A stretch of 24,535 bases of DNA from positions 1 through 24,535 of the IMG/VR virus record IMGVR_UViG_3300035204_000524. The stretch is one strand, 5' to 3'. The notes beneath the pieces are model-generated. The model did no database searches, was not told where the DNA came from, and was given only the letters and a program-made list of their open reading frames with translations. Source of the DNA: a virus. Positions 1-8,280 of the stretch are shown here, in pieces; position 1 is the first letter of the stretch, and the number at the start of each line of letters is the position of its first letter. A program made the translations under genes and the position numbers.

Positions 1-1359
1 CTCAATTACACAATAAGAAATACAGGATCGTTTTTTGATGAAGGTGGACTTGCTGTTTATCATAATGGTAAGGAATTAGCAAGCGATATTAATGCTGGAA
101 CATATAAGTTGCGTAATAACAATTTCAATATGTTTGTGGGATATGCTCCCGGCTATCCCGCATATGATAATTTTAGAGATAACCCCGAGTACTCTAGATC
201 ATTTCCTTTATATGGAAGAACAGAGGCTTTAAGTGTGTGGGGGAGAAGTTTGACTGATGATGAGATAGCCCGTCTTTGGAACAACGGAGATGGTGTTGGA
301 TATGATTGGGTAATAAACAACACAGATAATGACATCATATTAGATCTATCAGACGGTAATGTTCAAACCTTAGTTGCGCCATTTAATATAACAGATATTA
401 ATGTGGGAGAGATTTCAGGTCTGTCCGGAGAATTTGATCCATATGTTGATGAGAATAAATATGGTGAAGCAATATCAATGACTCTTTTCATTGAAGGGGG
501 ACCACTGGGAATTGAGTTTTCTAGCAAGTTTAAATTCAACGAAAGTCCTCCATTCACCAAAGGAACAGACATAATAAATCTACTAACCATCGATGGAGGC
601 GAATCGTGGTTTGCTACCGTTTCTGCTTGTGGTTATGGTATAACAGATGATACATTGAGTGATTATGGTTCTTGTTGTTATTTGAATGGTAGTTGTGATG
701 AATTTATAACAGAAGAATATTGCAACAGAAATGGTGGTAACTTCAATGAAAACTTTAGTTGTTTCACATCCAATTGTGGGTTTTATCAGAGAGGTGCTTG
801 CTGCACAAACTATAATGTCCTAACTGGTCAATCATATTGTGTATCCAATGTAACGCTATACGAATGTGATTTGTTTGGTGGGATATTCTGGCTAGGAGAA
901 GCATGTGGTATAGCAGGATTTAATTGTCCAAACCCATGCACCTCTGAAGAAGCATCAGTGGGTGCGTGTTGCCAAGGGCCGGATAGTTGTGAAGACACTA
1001 CGCTGGAAGTGTGCGATAGTAGAAATGGTGTGTTCTTGGGTGTAGGAATGTTTTGTAGTGATAGTGATTGTTGCACTGCATATGGATCGGGCGGGGGTCA
1101 AGAGAATATTCCAGGAGCATGGTGTTATTTACAAAACGTAAATGGTGAATATGAAGTGACTTGTTTGGAGGGTTACTTTAGCGAACCACCCGGAGTGGAT
1201 GATGGTGAACAACCACCTGTCTTTATGGGCGTGGGAACAAAGTGTCATGATCCAGAAACAGATTGCACTTGCGTTTTACCAAATCCAGATGCAGTTCCTA
1301 TTGGACTTCCACGCAACACAACTCCTCCGAGCGGCCCAAGAAATAGGAGCAGAAACTGA
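1..1359 (+). CDS. LamG-like / Cys-repeat virion protein, 5' truncated by window edge
   Basis: The frame is open from base 1, giving 452 visible residues, so the true start lies outside the window; a TTG at 109 is in frame but is unlikely to be the start. The first roughly 100 residues look like the C-terminal part of a LamG/concanavalin-A-like beta sandwich, with the typical closing pattern LSVWGRSLTDDEIARLWN (nt 226-282). From about nt 667 there are at least three Cys-rich units starting GSCC or GACC (nt 667, 793, 961). Each has paired cysteines, a further C, a GG-F or NGVF turn, and a closing C; a more diverged unit follows at about 1114-1269. LamG domains bind glycans in other proteins, so a surface or fibre role is inferred. 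It overlaps the next gene by one base (TGATG), which implies translational coupling. No T4 counterpart is recognised. Confidence 0.75.
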   Translation, partial: LNYTIRNTGSFFDEGGLAVYHNGKELASDINAGTYKLRNNNFNMFVGYAPGYPAYDNFRDNPEYSRSFPLYGRTEALSVWGRSLTDDEIARLWNNGDGVGYDWVINNTDNDIILDLSDGNVQTLVAPFNITDINVGEISGLSGEFDPYVDENKYGEAISMTLFIEGGPLGIEFSSKFKFNESPPFTKGTDIINLLTIDGGESWFATVSACGYGITDDTLSDYGSCCYLNGSCDEFITEEYCNRNGGNFNENFSCFTSNCGFYQRGACCTNYNVLTGQSYCVSNVTLYECDLFGGIFWLGEACGIAGFNCPNPCTSEEASVGACCQGPDSCEDTTLEVCDSRNGVFLGVGMFCSDSDCCTAYGSGGGQENIPGAWCYLQNVNGEYEVTCLEGYFSEPPGVDDGEQPPVFMGVGTKCHDPETDCTCVLPNPDAVPIGLPRNTTPPSGPRNRSRN

Positions 1360-2036
1360 TGTCTAAGACACTGAAACACATACCATTAAAATCGTATAGT
1401 ATAATATCCGACAATAAAGATCCAAATGGAACATGTTGCTTAGAAGATGGTAGACGAGTGTATTCTAAAAAATCATTTTGTGATAGTTGTGTTAATTCAT
1501 ACTTTCAGGAGAATCAATACCCTGATGTCGATGGATATCCCTGTTATGGTTACTATGGAGACACAACCGAAACAGGATTGTGTTTATATTCTAACTTAAC
1601 AAACAGAAACTATAGAAATCAATCAATAGATAATTCGTTTTCGTGCAGCAGTGTGCGTGTTGGTAATTTTTCACTCGCGGGACAAACAAACTTTTGCAAC
1701 TTTGAGACAATATTTAGTAACAAGGATATTCAATATCGGGATAAATACGAATTTAGATTTATTGCTTTACCCGATTGGTCAATTTGCGGAAACCAAACAG
1801 GATCCTCCGTCCCCATGAATTTTTTAGAGAAAGACTTTGCTAAGGATTCTATACAAAAGAAGAATGTGTTTGTCTACAACACACTAGAAACTATGAGTCC
1901 TCTGAAAAAATTAAAGCAGAAGAACGAGGGGGACATAATAGATATTGATGAGAAGTATGCATTTCAAATAGTTCGATCCCTGGACAACAAATCCAGAAAA
2001 ACAGCAACAATACGAATAAGAGAATTGGGTGAATAA
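1359..2036 (+). CDS. Small Cys-rich protein with one GxCC unit, unknown function
   Basis: This 225-residue protein has its ATG sharing one base with the stop of the gene before. It carries a single GTCC-type unit near residues 24-43 (GTCCLEDGRRVYSKKSFC), matching the units in both neighbours, and further cysteines up to about residue 145. The C-terminal third is Lys-rich and lacks cysteine (KKLKQKNEGDIIDIDEKYAF, then a basic stretch). No signal peptide or membrane segment is visible. It is coupled to the next gene by a one-base overlap (TAATG at 2034-2038). Position between two large repeat proteins suggests that it is co-made with them, perhaps as an adaptor or chaperone; that is inference. 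I do not recognise the family beyond the shared repeat. Confidence 0.7.
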   Translation: MSKTLKHIPLKSYSIISDNKDPNGTCCLEDGRRVYSKKSFCDSCVNSYFQENQYPDVDGYPCYGYYGDTTETGLCLYSNLTNRNYRNQSIDNSFSCSSVRVGNFSLAGQTNFCNFETIFSNKDIQYRDKYEFRFIALPDWSICGNQTGSSVPMNFLEKDFAKDSIQKKNVFVYNTLETMSPLKKLKQKNEGDIIDIDEKYAFQIVRSLDNKSRKTATIRIRELGE

Positions 2037-5000
2037 TGTCCATACAATTTAGAACCAGAAATGTAACATACCAACCAAGTGGATTCACTGGTGCATGTTG
2101 TTATGCTATCGGTGAAAATAAAGTATGTAATGATTCTGATAGTTTAAATTTTAAAGAATGTTCTGATTTAGGTGGGGTGTTTTTGGGTTCTGGTACAACC
2201 TGTGTAAATGGAGATTCAACGTGCGATACAATACCAATAAACACTCCATCAGTTCTGGGTGCGTGTTGTGCGTGTGATGGTACATGTGCGGATAATGTGA
2301 CAGAAGATTATTGTAACATTAAAAAACTCGATCCCACAACTCCCACACATAAATTCCACATGGGAGAGACATGCCAATCTGTGGATTGTGAAAGTCAGAC
2401 TCTTTTTGATTGTTGTGCAGATGGAATTGTGTTTGCTGGAATTTGTACGAATGAGTCTTGTAGGGAGATTGGTGGGGCAACTGCTGATTTTGGTTCTGGT
2501 TGTGACGGAAGTAATTTGATTCCTGCATCATCAGGCATTTGCTGCAATGTCACTTCTACTGGTTATGACACTCCGTGTCAATATATGGACAACACCGATT
2601 CCCGGTGGGGAGGAAATCCAGAAGCATTTTGTATTGCGATAGGTGGAACGTTCTTTGATGATGAAGTATGCGGAAGTGAAGTATGCCAAAGAGACGAAAG
2701 AATAAATCATGCATGTTGCAGACACAACGGATGCTTCTCTTTACCGGAAGATGTGTGTCTAAATTCGTATGGTGTATATTTGGGTCAGGTTGGATGTGAG
2801 AACACCAACTGCCAAAATATAGTGTTCGGTGCGTGTTGTCATTCTAACATTTGTAACATGACAGATGCTACGACTTGTAATCAACTTCAGGGCGAGTTCT
2901 TTGCGGGGTATGATTGTACATCAACAATGCTCCAAAATTGTGCAAAACAAGAACCTGTTGGTAAGTGCTGTAGAACTATAGGTGAACCAAAATGTGTTGA
3001 TTCTGTTACAGAACTTGGTTGTAGAGAAATAGTTCAGAATGATTATCTAAACAGCGAATGGATTTTTGTTGAGGGGGGTGATTGTCATGAATGCCAAGAC
3101 GGGTATGCATGCTATGATAGGGATGATGAAATAGGATCATGTTTATATACCTTCGCTCCTCTTGGATCTGAAATGAATCAAAACAACAAATTAGCGTTCA
3201 TGACAACTCGGAAGTGGTGTGAAGTTATATCGGGAGATTGGAACAGCACCATACAAATGAAACACATATTCAAGGGGTGTGGTATTACACCCGAGGATCT
3301 AAAGTCAGCATACAATAGTTTCCCTGGCGACAATCCAGATGGTTATGCATATGATGATGTGGGTTCTGCTTCTTATGGGTATCCCGTGGGTTCATGTTCG
3401 ATCAATGGGTTGTGTAATAATTTTTACACAAGAAGCAACTGCATAAATTCTAATGGTGTCTATATGGGTAACGGAACTCATTGTTATAATTCGGTTCTCA
3501 CTGATATGAGCGGTGATTCTTCTGGTGAGGGCTCGTCTGTACTTGATCCCACATATAGCAACTACACTTCATTCATTAAACGAGGAACACCGGGAAGATT
3601 TATTGACTTTATATCTTCATCATATGAAGATGATGTTGAATCTTTACCCACGTTCTATTACAGGATAAAAGAAGACATCATGCCTCCTATGAGATTCCCT
3701 ACTGATAGCATGAAGATTAGAAAACCAAACCACAACAAAGCGGTTAAGGCGATTGAAGGTAAGGAATTGCTGGTTCGGAATAATGCACCATTGGGAAAAA
3801 TTAGAACGCTGTCATTAATTGAAGGAGACAGCAGAGGAAGATATAGAATGTTGGATATCCATGATCTGAATATGAATTTGCTGGATGGGATTAAAAAGTT
3901 AGATGTGATGCCAGATAGCGGATTCAATTTAGAAAACGTTTCTTCTTCTGTGGAGGTTCTTAATGTACAAGGAAAGAAGAATCCATTTAACGTTCGCGTG
4001 AGTAATAAGTCCGATGGTACAGGAAGTCAATATGAGATAAATGGTATTCCTAGAGATAAATTATTCTTATATGTTGGTCAGACGTATGTGTTTGACCTCT
4101 CTGATTCGTCTTTGCGTCCATCCGATGATTATAACACACACCACACTCTAAGATTTTCTGAAACGTCAAATGGACTTCATGACGGAGGAATTCCTTATGA
4201 GACGAACGTTTCTGTTGGTGAAGTTGGTAAGGAAGGATCACATGCGACAATAACCATTACGGAATCGACTCCAAATAGATTGTATTACTATTGCAGTAAT
4301 CATATAAACATGGGTGGTGAGATTGAAATAAGAAAGCATTATCAGAACGATTCTTTAAATTTATCATCTAAAACCAATCTTAGAAAATTATTTGTTAATG
4401 ACACCACATTAGACACACTAACCTTACCATCTTCTGATTCTCTAGAAGTGGTGGATTGTTCTGGAAATAATATTTCTTCTGTTGATATATCAAGACACCC
4501 ATACATATATTCCTTGAATATATCATACAATAAAATAGGTGCAATTGATCTGAGTGGGTTTGGACAATTTAATGGTGATGGTTCTTTAGATGTTTCAAAC
4601 AATAAAATAACATCTTTAAACATTCCCACATTACATCAAGGGACTGGATTGCGTCAACTTGATGCAAGTGATAACCCGTTGGTAATGCTGGATATTAAGG
4701 ATGATACTAAAATTGACATTTTGGATATATCATACACAAATCTTTCCTATCTTTCGATGCCTAAAAATACAGGAGTCAAAGAACTTCACATGAACAACTG
4801 CAAGATAAATTCCATATCCTTACAGGGGTCGGTTACAGAAGTATTCGGAGAATGTACTTACATCGATGCCTCAAATAATAAACTGAGTTATATTCCATTC
4901 ATTGATGCGGATAAAAATATCATACCTGCAAACTTAACGCAATTGAATCTTGCTGGAAATAATATTGGAACGGCAGATGTCATTATACTCTTTAACGTTT

Positions 5001-5143
5001 TGAAGAAATATGCTACAACTTACAATACAAGTAAATTGACAATTGACTTATCTGGCAATCCTGCTACAATAAACCAAGCCTCTTTGACAGATTTGAAACA
5101 TGAGTGGGGCAGCAAATTAAGTATCATTGGTAATATAACATAA
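2036..5143 (+). CDS. Multidomain virion protein: GxCC repeats, cupredoxin-like domain, leucine-rich repeats
   Basis: The protein has 1035 residues and three visible parts. (1) Residues 1-490 hold about eight Cys-rich units opening at GACC 19, GACC 75, DCC 126, GICC 167, HACC 225, GACC 265, GKCC 309 and GSC 452, several with a GG-F-G turn. (2) Residues about 650-767 form a cupredoxin-like domain: YVGQTYVFDLSDSS, then HHTLRFS with His703, then YYYCSNHINMGG with Cys753, His756 and Met759, in the arrangement of type 1 copper ligands. (3) Residues about 774-1031 are leucine-rich repeats of the LxxLDxSxNxI type (LDVSNNKITSLNI, LNLAGNNIG). No signal peptide is seen. The place just upstream of the neck genes suggests a fibre, whisker or baseplate surface component. 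The cupredoxin-like domain resembles one I know from marine phage structural proteins; copper binding is untested. Confidence 0.75.
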   Translation: MSIQFRTRNVTYQPSGFTGACCYAIGENKVCNDSDSLNFKECSDLGGVFLGSGTTCVNGDSTCDTIPINTPSVLGACCACDGTCADNVTEDYCNIKKLDPTTPTHKFHMGETCQSVDCESQTLFDCCADGIVFAGICTNESCREIGGATADFGSGCDGSNLIPASSGICCNVTSTGYDTPCQYMDNTDSRWGGNPEAFCIAIGGTFFDDEVCGSEVCQRDERINHACCRHNGCFSLPEDVCLNSYGVYLGQVGCENTNCQNIVFGACCHSNICNMTDATTCNQLQGEFFAGYDCTSTMLQNCAKQEPVGKCCRTIGEPKCVDSVTELGCREIVQNDYLNSEWIFVEGGDCHECQDGYACYDRDDEIGSCLYTFAPLGSEMNQNNKLAFMTTRKWCEVISGDWNSTIQMKHIFKGCGITPEDLKSAYNSFPGDNPDGYAYDDVGSASYGYPVGSCSINGLCNNFYTRSNCINSNGVYMGNGTHCYNSVLTDMSGDSSGEGSSVLDPTYSNYTSFIKRGTPGRFIDFISSSYEDDVESLPTFYYRIKEDIMPPMRFPTDSMKIRKPNHNKAVKAIEGKELLVRNNAPLGKIRTLSLIEGDSRGRYRMLDIHDLNMNLLDGIKKLDVMPDSGFNLENVSSSVEVLNVQGKKNPFNVRVSNKSDGTGSQYEINGIPRDKLFLYVGQTYVFDLSDSSLRPSDDYNTHHTLRFSETSNGLHDGGIPYETNVSVGEVGKEGSHATITITESTPNRLYYYCSNHINMGGEIEIRKHYQNDSLNLSSKTNLRKLFVNDTTLDTLTLPSSDSLEVVDCSGNNISSVDISRHPYIYSLNISYNKIGAIDLSGFGQFNGDGSLDVSNNKITSLNIPTLHQGTGLRQLDASDNPLVMLDIKDDTKIDILDISYTNLSYLSMPKNTGVKELHMNNCKINSISLQGSVTEVFGECTYIDASNNKLSYIPFIDADKNIIPANLTQLNLAGNNIGTADVIILFNVLKKYATTYNTSKLTIDLSGNPATINQASLTDLKHEWGSKLSIIGNIT

Positions 5144-5159
5144 TGGAGATAGGGTTAAT

Positions 5160-5645
5160 ATGGAAGATAAAAGTTTTGCGAAATCATCATTGAAAGATAA
5201 AATGGGAATGATGAAAAATTTTGCATCGGCAATCGTATCGCGTGGTGTTAATAATAAAAAAATTGACGAGGCAACAAAGCAACTTAGGGTGTTGAGTTGC
5301 TTTGGGAACGATGACGAACTTATACCCTGTGAATATTTAAGAGATAGTAAAACTGCGGGTAAGAATTACTGCGGCGGGTGTGGTTGCGGTGACCGAAAGG
5401 GTACTTGGTTGATGTCGGATGGGGATGAATATAGTAAATTAGATTATCCAAAGTTATATTGTCCGTTGAATATGCCAGGTTTTGCAAACTATAAGTCTGC
5501 GGAAGATGATGAGGGTGGTGATACTCCAACTAGAAGATTTTATATAGAAAACATGAAACCAGAAGATATTCGTAATATTGAGGTGTCTCTTCCCGATTCC
5601 CCAGATCCCCCAAAAGAGCCAACACCAAAAGATAAAAAAGAATAA
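5160..5645 (+). CDS. Conserved-looking Cys-cluster protein, unknown function
   Basis: This 161-residue protein starts at ATG 5160, with GGAGA (5144-5148) and GGG upstream. Cysteines at about 47, 57, 71, 74, 76 and 101 include a tight C-GGCGCG cluster (residues 71-77). They are followed by a SKLDYPKLYCPLNMPGF segment (about 92-108) that looks structurally constrained. The layout fits a metal-binding fold such as a zinc ribbon, or less likely an iron-sulfur site. The N-terminus is basic and helical; the C-terminal 25 residues are Pro- and Lys-rich and probably disordered. It sits between the Cys-repeat genes and gene 13. I recall similar proteins in marine T4-like phages but no assigned role. 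Confidence 0.7.
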   Translation: MEDKSFAKSSLKDKMGMMKNFASAIVSRGVNNKKIDEATKQLRVLSCFGNDDELIPCEYLRDSKTAGKNYCGGCGCGDRKGTWLMSDGDEYSKLDYPKLYCPLNMPGFANYKSAEDDEGGDTPTRRFYIENMKPEDIRNIEVSLPDSPDPPKEPTPKDKKE

Positions 5646-5697
5646 TCGAATCTATATCCCTGCTATTATACATAATGATAGAAAAGGGAGATGTTAG

Positions 5698-6513
5698 ATG
5701 CCAGCAATTACCACTAAGGATGGTTTAATTGATTATGCTTTCAGACGGCTGGGCGCACCCGTCATTGAAATAAATGTTGATAGACAACAAGCAGAAGAAC
5801 GTCTTGAGGATGCTATTCAGTTTTTCACTGAGCGTCATTTTGATGGTGTCGAGAAGGCATTGTTTAATTACGCAGTCACACAGGACGATATAGATCAGGG
5901 ATTCCTTAACGTTGACAATTTTGGTGCCATCAATGGTGCTAGTGGTGAGGGAGAGGGGGACACCCCAACAGGAAAAGACGTAGTAAGCGTAGTTCGTGTT
6001 TTTAGATTTGGTGCAGGTACATCTAACATGTTTAATGTTAGATATCAAATGGCATTGAATGATTATTTTGGAATTAATCGAAATCTGTTTAATGGTACTG
6101 CTATGGGTATAGCATCCTATTCTAGCACCAAAAGATATATCAGTCTTATTGAACAACAATTTGAACCAGAGAAACAGATCCAATTCAATAAAGTCACTAA
6201 CAAATTACACATTGACATGGACTGGAATGATGATGTGACAGTAGGTAAGAATTTACTCATTGAGGCTTTTGTTGCTATAAATCCAGATATTTTTGGTGAA
6301 ATATATAATGACATACTATTGAAAAAATACTTCACCGCGTTGTTGAAGAAGCAATGGGGAGACAACCTTTCCAAATTTGACAACGTAGCACTTCCTGGTG
6401 GAGCAGTAATGAGGGGTGGTCAGATTGTAGCGGAAGCAAATGAAGAAATAATGAGGTTAGAGCAGGAAGTACTTCTGACATACGAACTGCCTATTAACTT
6501 TACGGTAGGATAA
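5698..6513 (+). CDS. 13: Neck protein gp13 (head completion)
   Basis: This 271-residue homologue of T4 gp13 (309 residues) forms, with gp14, the neck that seals the packaged head and joins the tail. The N-terminus has the family pattern DYAFRRLGAPVIEINVD followed by a helix RLEDAIQFFTERHFDG (about residues 50-65). A C-terminal region with MDWNDDVTVGKNLLIEAFVA and KYFTALLKKQWGDNLSKF (about residues 213-228) is also typical. A short Gly/Glu/Asp-rich loop lies near residues 80-97. The ATG at 5698 is supported by GGGAG (5686-5690), seven bases upstream. Gene 14 begins one base after its stop and gene 15 follows, as in T4. Confidence 0.9.
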   Translation: MPAITTKDGLIDYAFRRLGAPVIEINVDRQQAEERLEDAIQFFTERHFDGVEKALFNYAVTQDDIDQGFLNVDNFGAINGASGEGEGDTPTGKDVVSVVRVFRFGAGTSNMFNVRYQMALNDYFGINRNLFNGTAMGIASYSSTKRYISLIEQQFEPEKQIQFNKVTNKLHIDMDWNDDVTVGKNLLIEAFVAINPDIFGEIYNDILLKKYFTALLKKQWGDNLSKFDNVALPGGAVMRGGQIVAEANEEIMRLEQEVLLTYELPINFTVG

Positions 6514-6514
6514 T

Positions 6515-7438
6515 ATGACAACTAATCCTTATTTCAAGAAATATGTCGGTGATGCCGACATTGTTGAAGACCTGACCATCGAAACCATCAAATCGATGGG
6601 TCAAGATTTTATCTATATTCCTCGAACGTTGGTCAATTTAGACGAATTGTTTGGAGAAGACACGATATCGCAATTTGATGATGGTTATGAAATTGAAATG
6701 TATATTCAGAATGTTGATGGGTTTGAGGGCGAAGGAGATATCCTTAGTAAGTTTGGAATTGAAATAAAAGATAGCATGACTTTGGTTGTGTCTCGTAGAC
6801 GATTTGAAGAAACTATATCAACATATGAGGACATCAAAAGACCCCGCGAGGGAGATTTGATATATTTTCCTTTAAGTAAGACATTATTTGAAATTAGATT
6901 TGTTGAACATGAAAATCCATTCTATCAATTGGGAAGACTCTACACATATGTCCTATCTTGTGATGTGTTCACCTATTCCCACGAAGACATCGATGTCGGT
7001 ATTAGTGATATTGATAATGTAGAAGAAGAACGAAAACAATTTATGATTAACTTATCTTTAGGTGATCGGGTATCTGGTATCGAATATACCAATTTCTTTG
7101 CCGGTGAAACTATCTTCCAAGTCTCAGGGACCACAGGAGGGACGCTAGGAGCCGCCACAGCGACTGCTACGGCGATTAATTGGAATCTTACGGGTAAGAC
7201 CCTCGGAATCACAAACGTCGTAGGAACGCTGAATACTGACCCCACAGAGAGTGTCATAGGTGCAGTTTCTGGGGCAGAATACTTCATCACTGCTACCGAA
7301 ACGACCACCATCATAATACCACAGGAACCTGTAGTTGATGATAATTCTGGTCAGAATGAAGACTTCCAGTTTATTGGAGATAGGGACAATATATTTGACT
7401 TTACTGACGTTGATCCTTTCAGTGAGGGAGAATTTTAG
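6515..7438 (+). CDS. 14: Neck protein gp14 with marine-phage beta insert
   Basis: This 307-residue homologue of T4 gp14 (256 residues) is the partner of gp13 in the neck. Residues 1-170 follow the family: NPYFKKYVGDADIVEDLTIE, IKSMGQDFIYIPR, then a segment ending NPFYQLGRLYTYVLSCDVFTYS. The extra length is a Thr/Ala/Gly-rich stretch at about residues 190-270 (GETIF, GAATATATAINWN, LGITNVVGTL, GAVSGAEYF). It resembles a small beta module I know from marine phage structural proteins, and it is richer in GC than the sequence around it. The acidic tail ends DVDPFSEGEF. The stop TAG shares its G with the GTG start of gene 15. Confidence 0.88.
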   Translation: MTTNPYFKKYVGDADIVEDLTIETIKSMGQDFIYIPRTLVNLDELFGEDTISQFDDGYEIEMYIQNVDGFEGEGDILSKFGIEIKDSMTLVVSRRRFEETISTYEDIKRPREGDLIYFPLSKTLFEIRFVEHENPFYQLGRLYTYVLSCDVFTYSHEDIDVGISDIDNVEEERKQFMINLSLGDRVSGIEYTNFFAGETIFQVSGTTGGTLGAATATATAINWNLTGKTLGITNVVGTLNTDPTESVIGAVSGAEYFITATETTTIIIPQEPVVDDNSGQNEDFQFIGDRDNIFDFTDVDPFSEGEF

Positions 7439-8280
7439 TGTTTACACATTTCTACAAAGAATCAATTCGTAAGACCGTGATCGGCTTTGGTTCCCTATTC
7501 AACAATATCCTAATATCCAGAAAGAATTCGGATGGTACGGAGAAGGAACAAATACGAGTTCCTTTAGCGTATGGTGCTAAAGAAAAGTTTATCAGAAGAT
7601 TAATGGAGACAAGTAGTATTTCAGATGATAATAAGGTCATTGAATTGCCTCGTATGTCATTTGAGATCACCAACTACATTTACGACTCTTCGAGAAAAAG
7701 AAATTCATTAACAAGACGCACGGTGCCGAGTTCCGATTCAACTAAAAGTGAATTCGTATACGCTGAGGTTCCGTATGATATCTCATTTATTGTTCAAACA
7801 TATGTCAGAAACATGGACGATGCTCTCCAGATAACAGAGCAAATACTACCATACTTTACACCCGACTTCACAATGACAATCAACTTTAACGATATTAATA
7901 AAAAAGTGGATGTTCCTATTACACTAAACGACGTTACATTATCTGAAGAATATGAAGGTAACTTTGATATTAGACGATTAATAACTACCCAATATACGTT
8001 CACTGCTAAGACTTACATATTCGGACCAACAAAAGAGCAGAAAAGTGTTCGTTCCGCAGACATTGTATTCTTTGACTTTAATGATGAGGATAATTGGGAC
8101 GTTCCAAGAGGCACTGGTGGAACTGGTCCTGCTGGTGCTGCGAATAGATTTGTTTATGGAGTTAGTGGAGATGTCAACCGAGATGATTTCAATTATACAG
8201 ACGATATAAATACTAATAAGTTTGTTGGTGGTTCTAGTGGTTCTGGTGGAATAGACATTTATGGAAATACATATGCGTGA
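7438..8280 (+). CDS. 15: Tail sheath stabiliser / completion protein gp15
   Basis: This 280-residue homologue of T4 gp15 (272 residues) forms the ring that caps the contracted or extended sheath and receives the head. Recognisable features are the N-terminal HFYKESIRKTVIGFGSLFNN, then RVPLAYGAKEKFIRRL, the region PRMSFEITNYIYDSSRK, and the C-terminal RRLITTQYTFTAKTYIFGP. The start is GTG at 7438, overlapping the gene 14 stop by one base (TAGTG). The last roughly 50 residues are a Gly/Asn/Asp-rich extension (GTGGTGPAGAAN, then GGSSGSGG) that is probably flexible. Gene 16 starts inside its 3' end. Confidence 0.9.
   Translation: MFTHFYKESIRKTVIGFGSLFNNILISRKNSDGTEKEQIRVPLAYGAKEKFIRRLMETSSISDDNKVIELPRMSFEITNYIYDSSRKRNSLTRRTVPSSDSTKSEFVYAEVPYDISFIVQTYVRNMDDALQITEQILPYFTPDFTMTINFNDINKKVDVPITLNDVTLSEEYEGNFDIRRLITTQYTFTAKTYIFGPTKEQKSVRSADIVFFDFNDEDNWDVPRGTGGTGPAGAANRFVYGVSGDVNRDDFNYTDDINTNKFVGGSSGSGGIDIYGNTYA

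Noticed and set aside
109-111. TTG at 109 as the start of the first protein
   Set aside because: The frame is open upstream to base 1, and the upstream residues continue the LamG-like domain, so the gene simply begins before the window.
5725-6183. Open frame on the minus strand opposite gene 13
   Set aside because: It is the antisense shadow of a confidently identified neck gene. The protein is Ile/Ser/Cys-rich without a domain pattern.
6302-6309. Fourth TATATAAT octamer
   Set aside because: It lies inside the coding region of gene 13, with no gene start nearby. One chance copy is expected in DNA this AT-rich.
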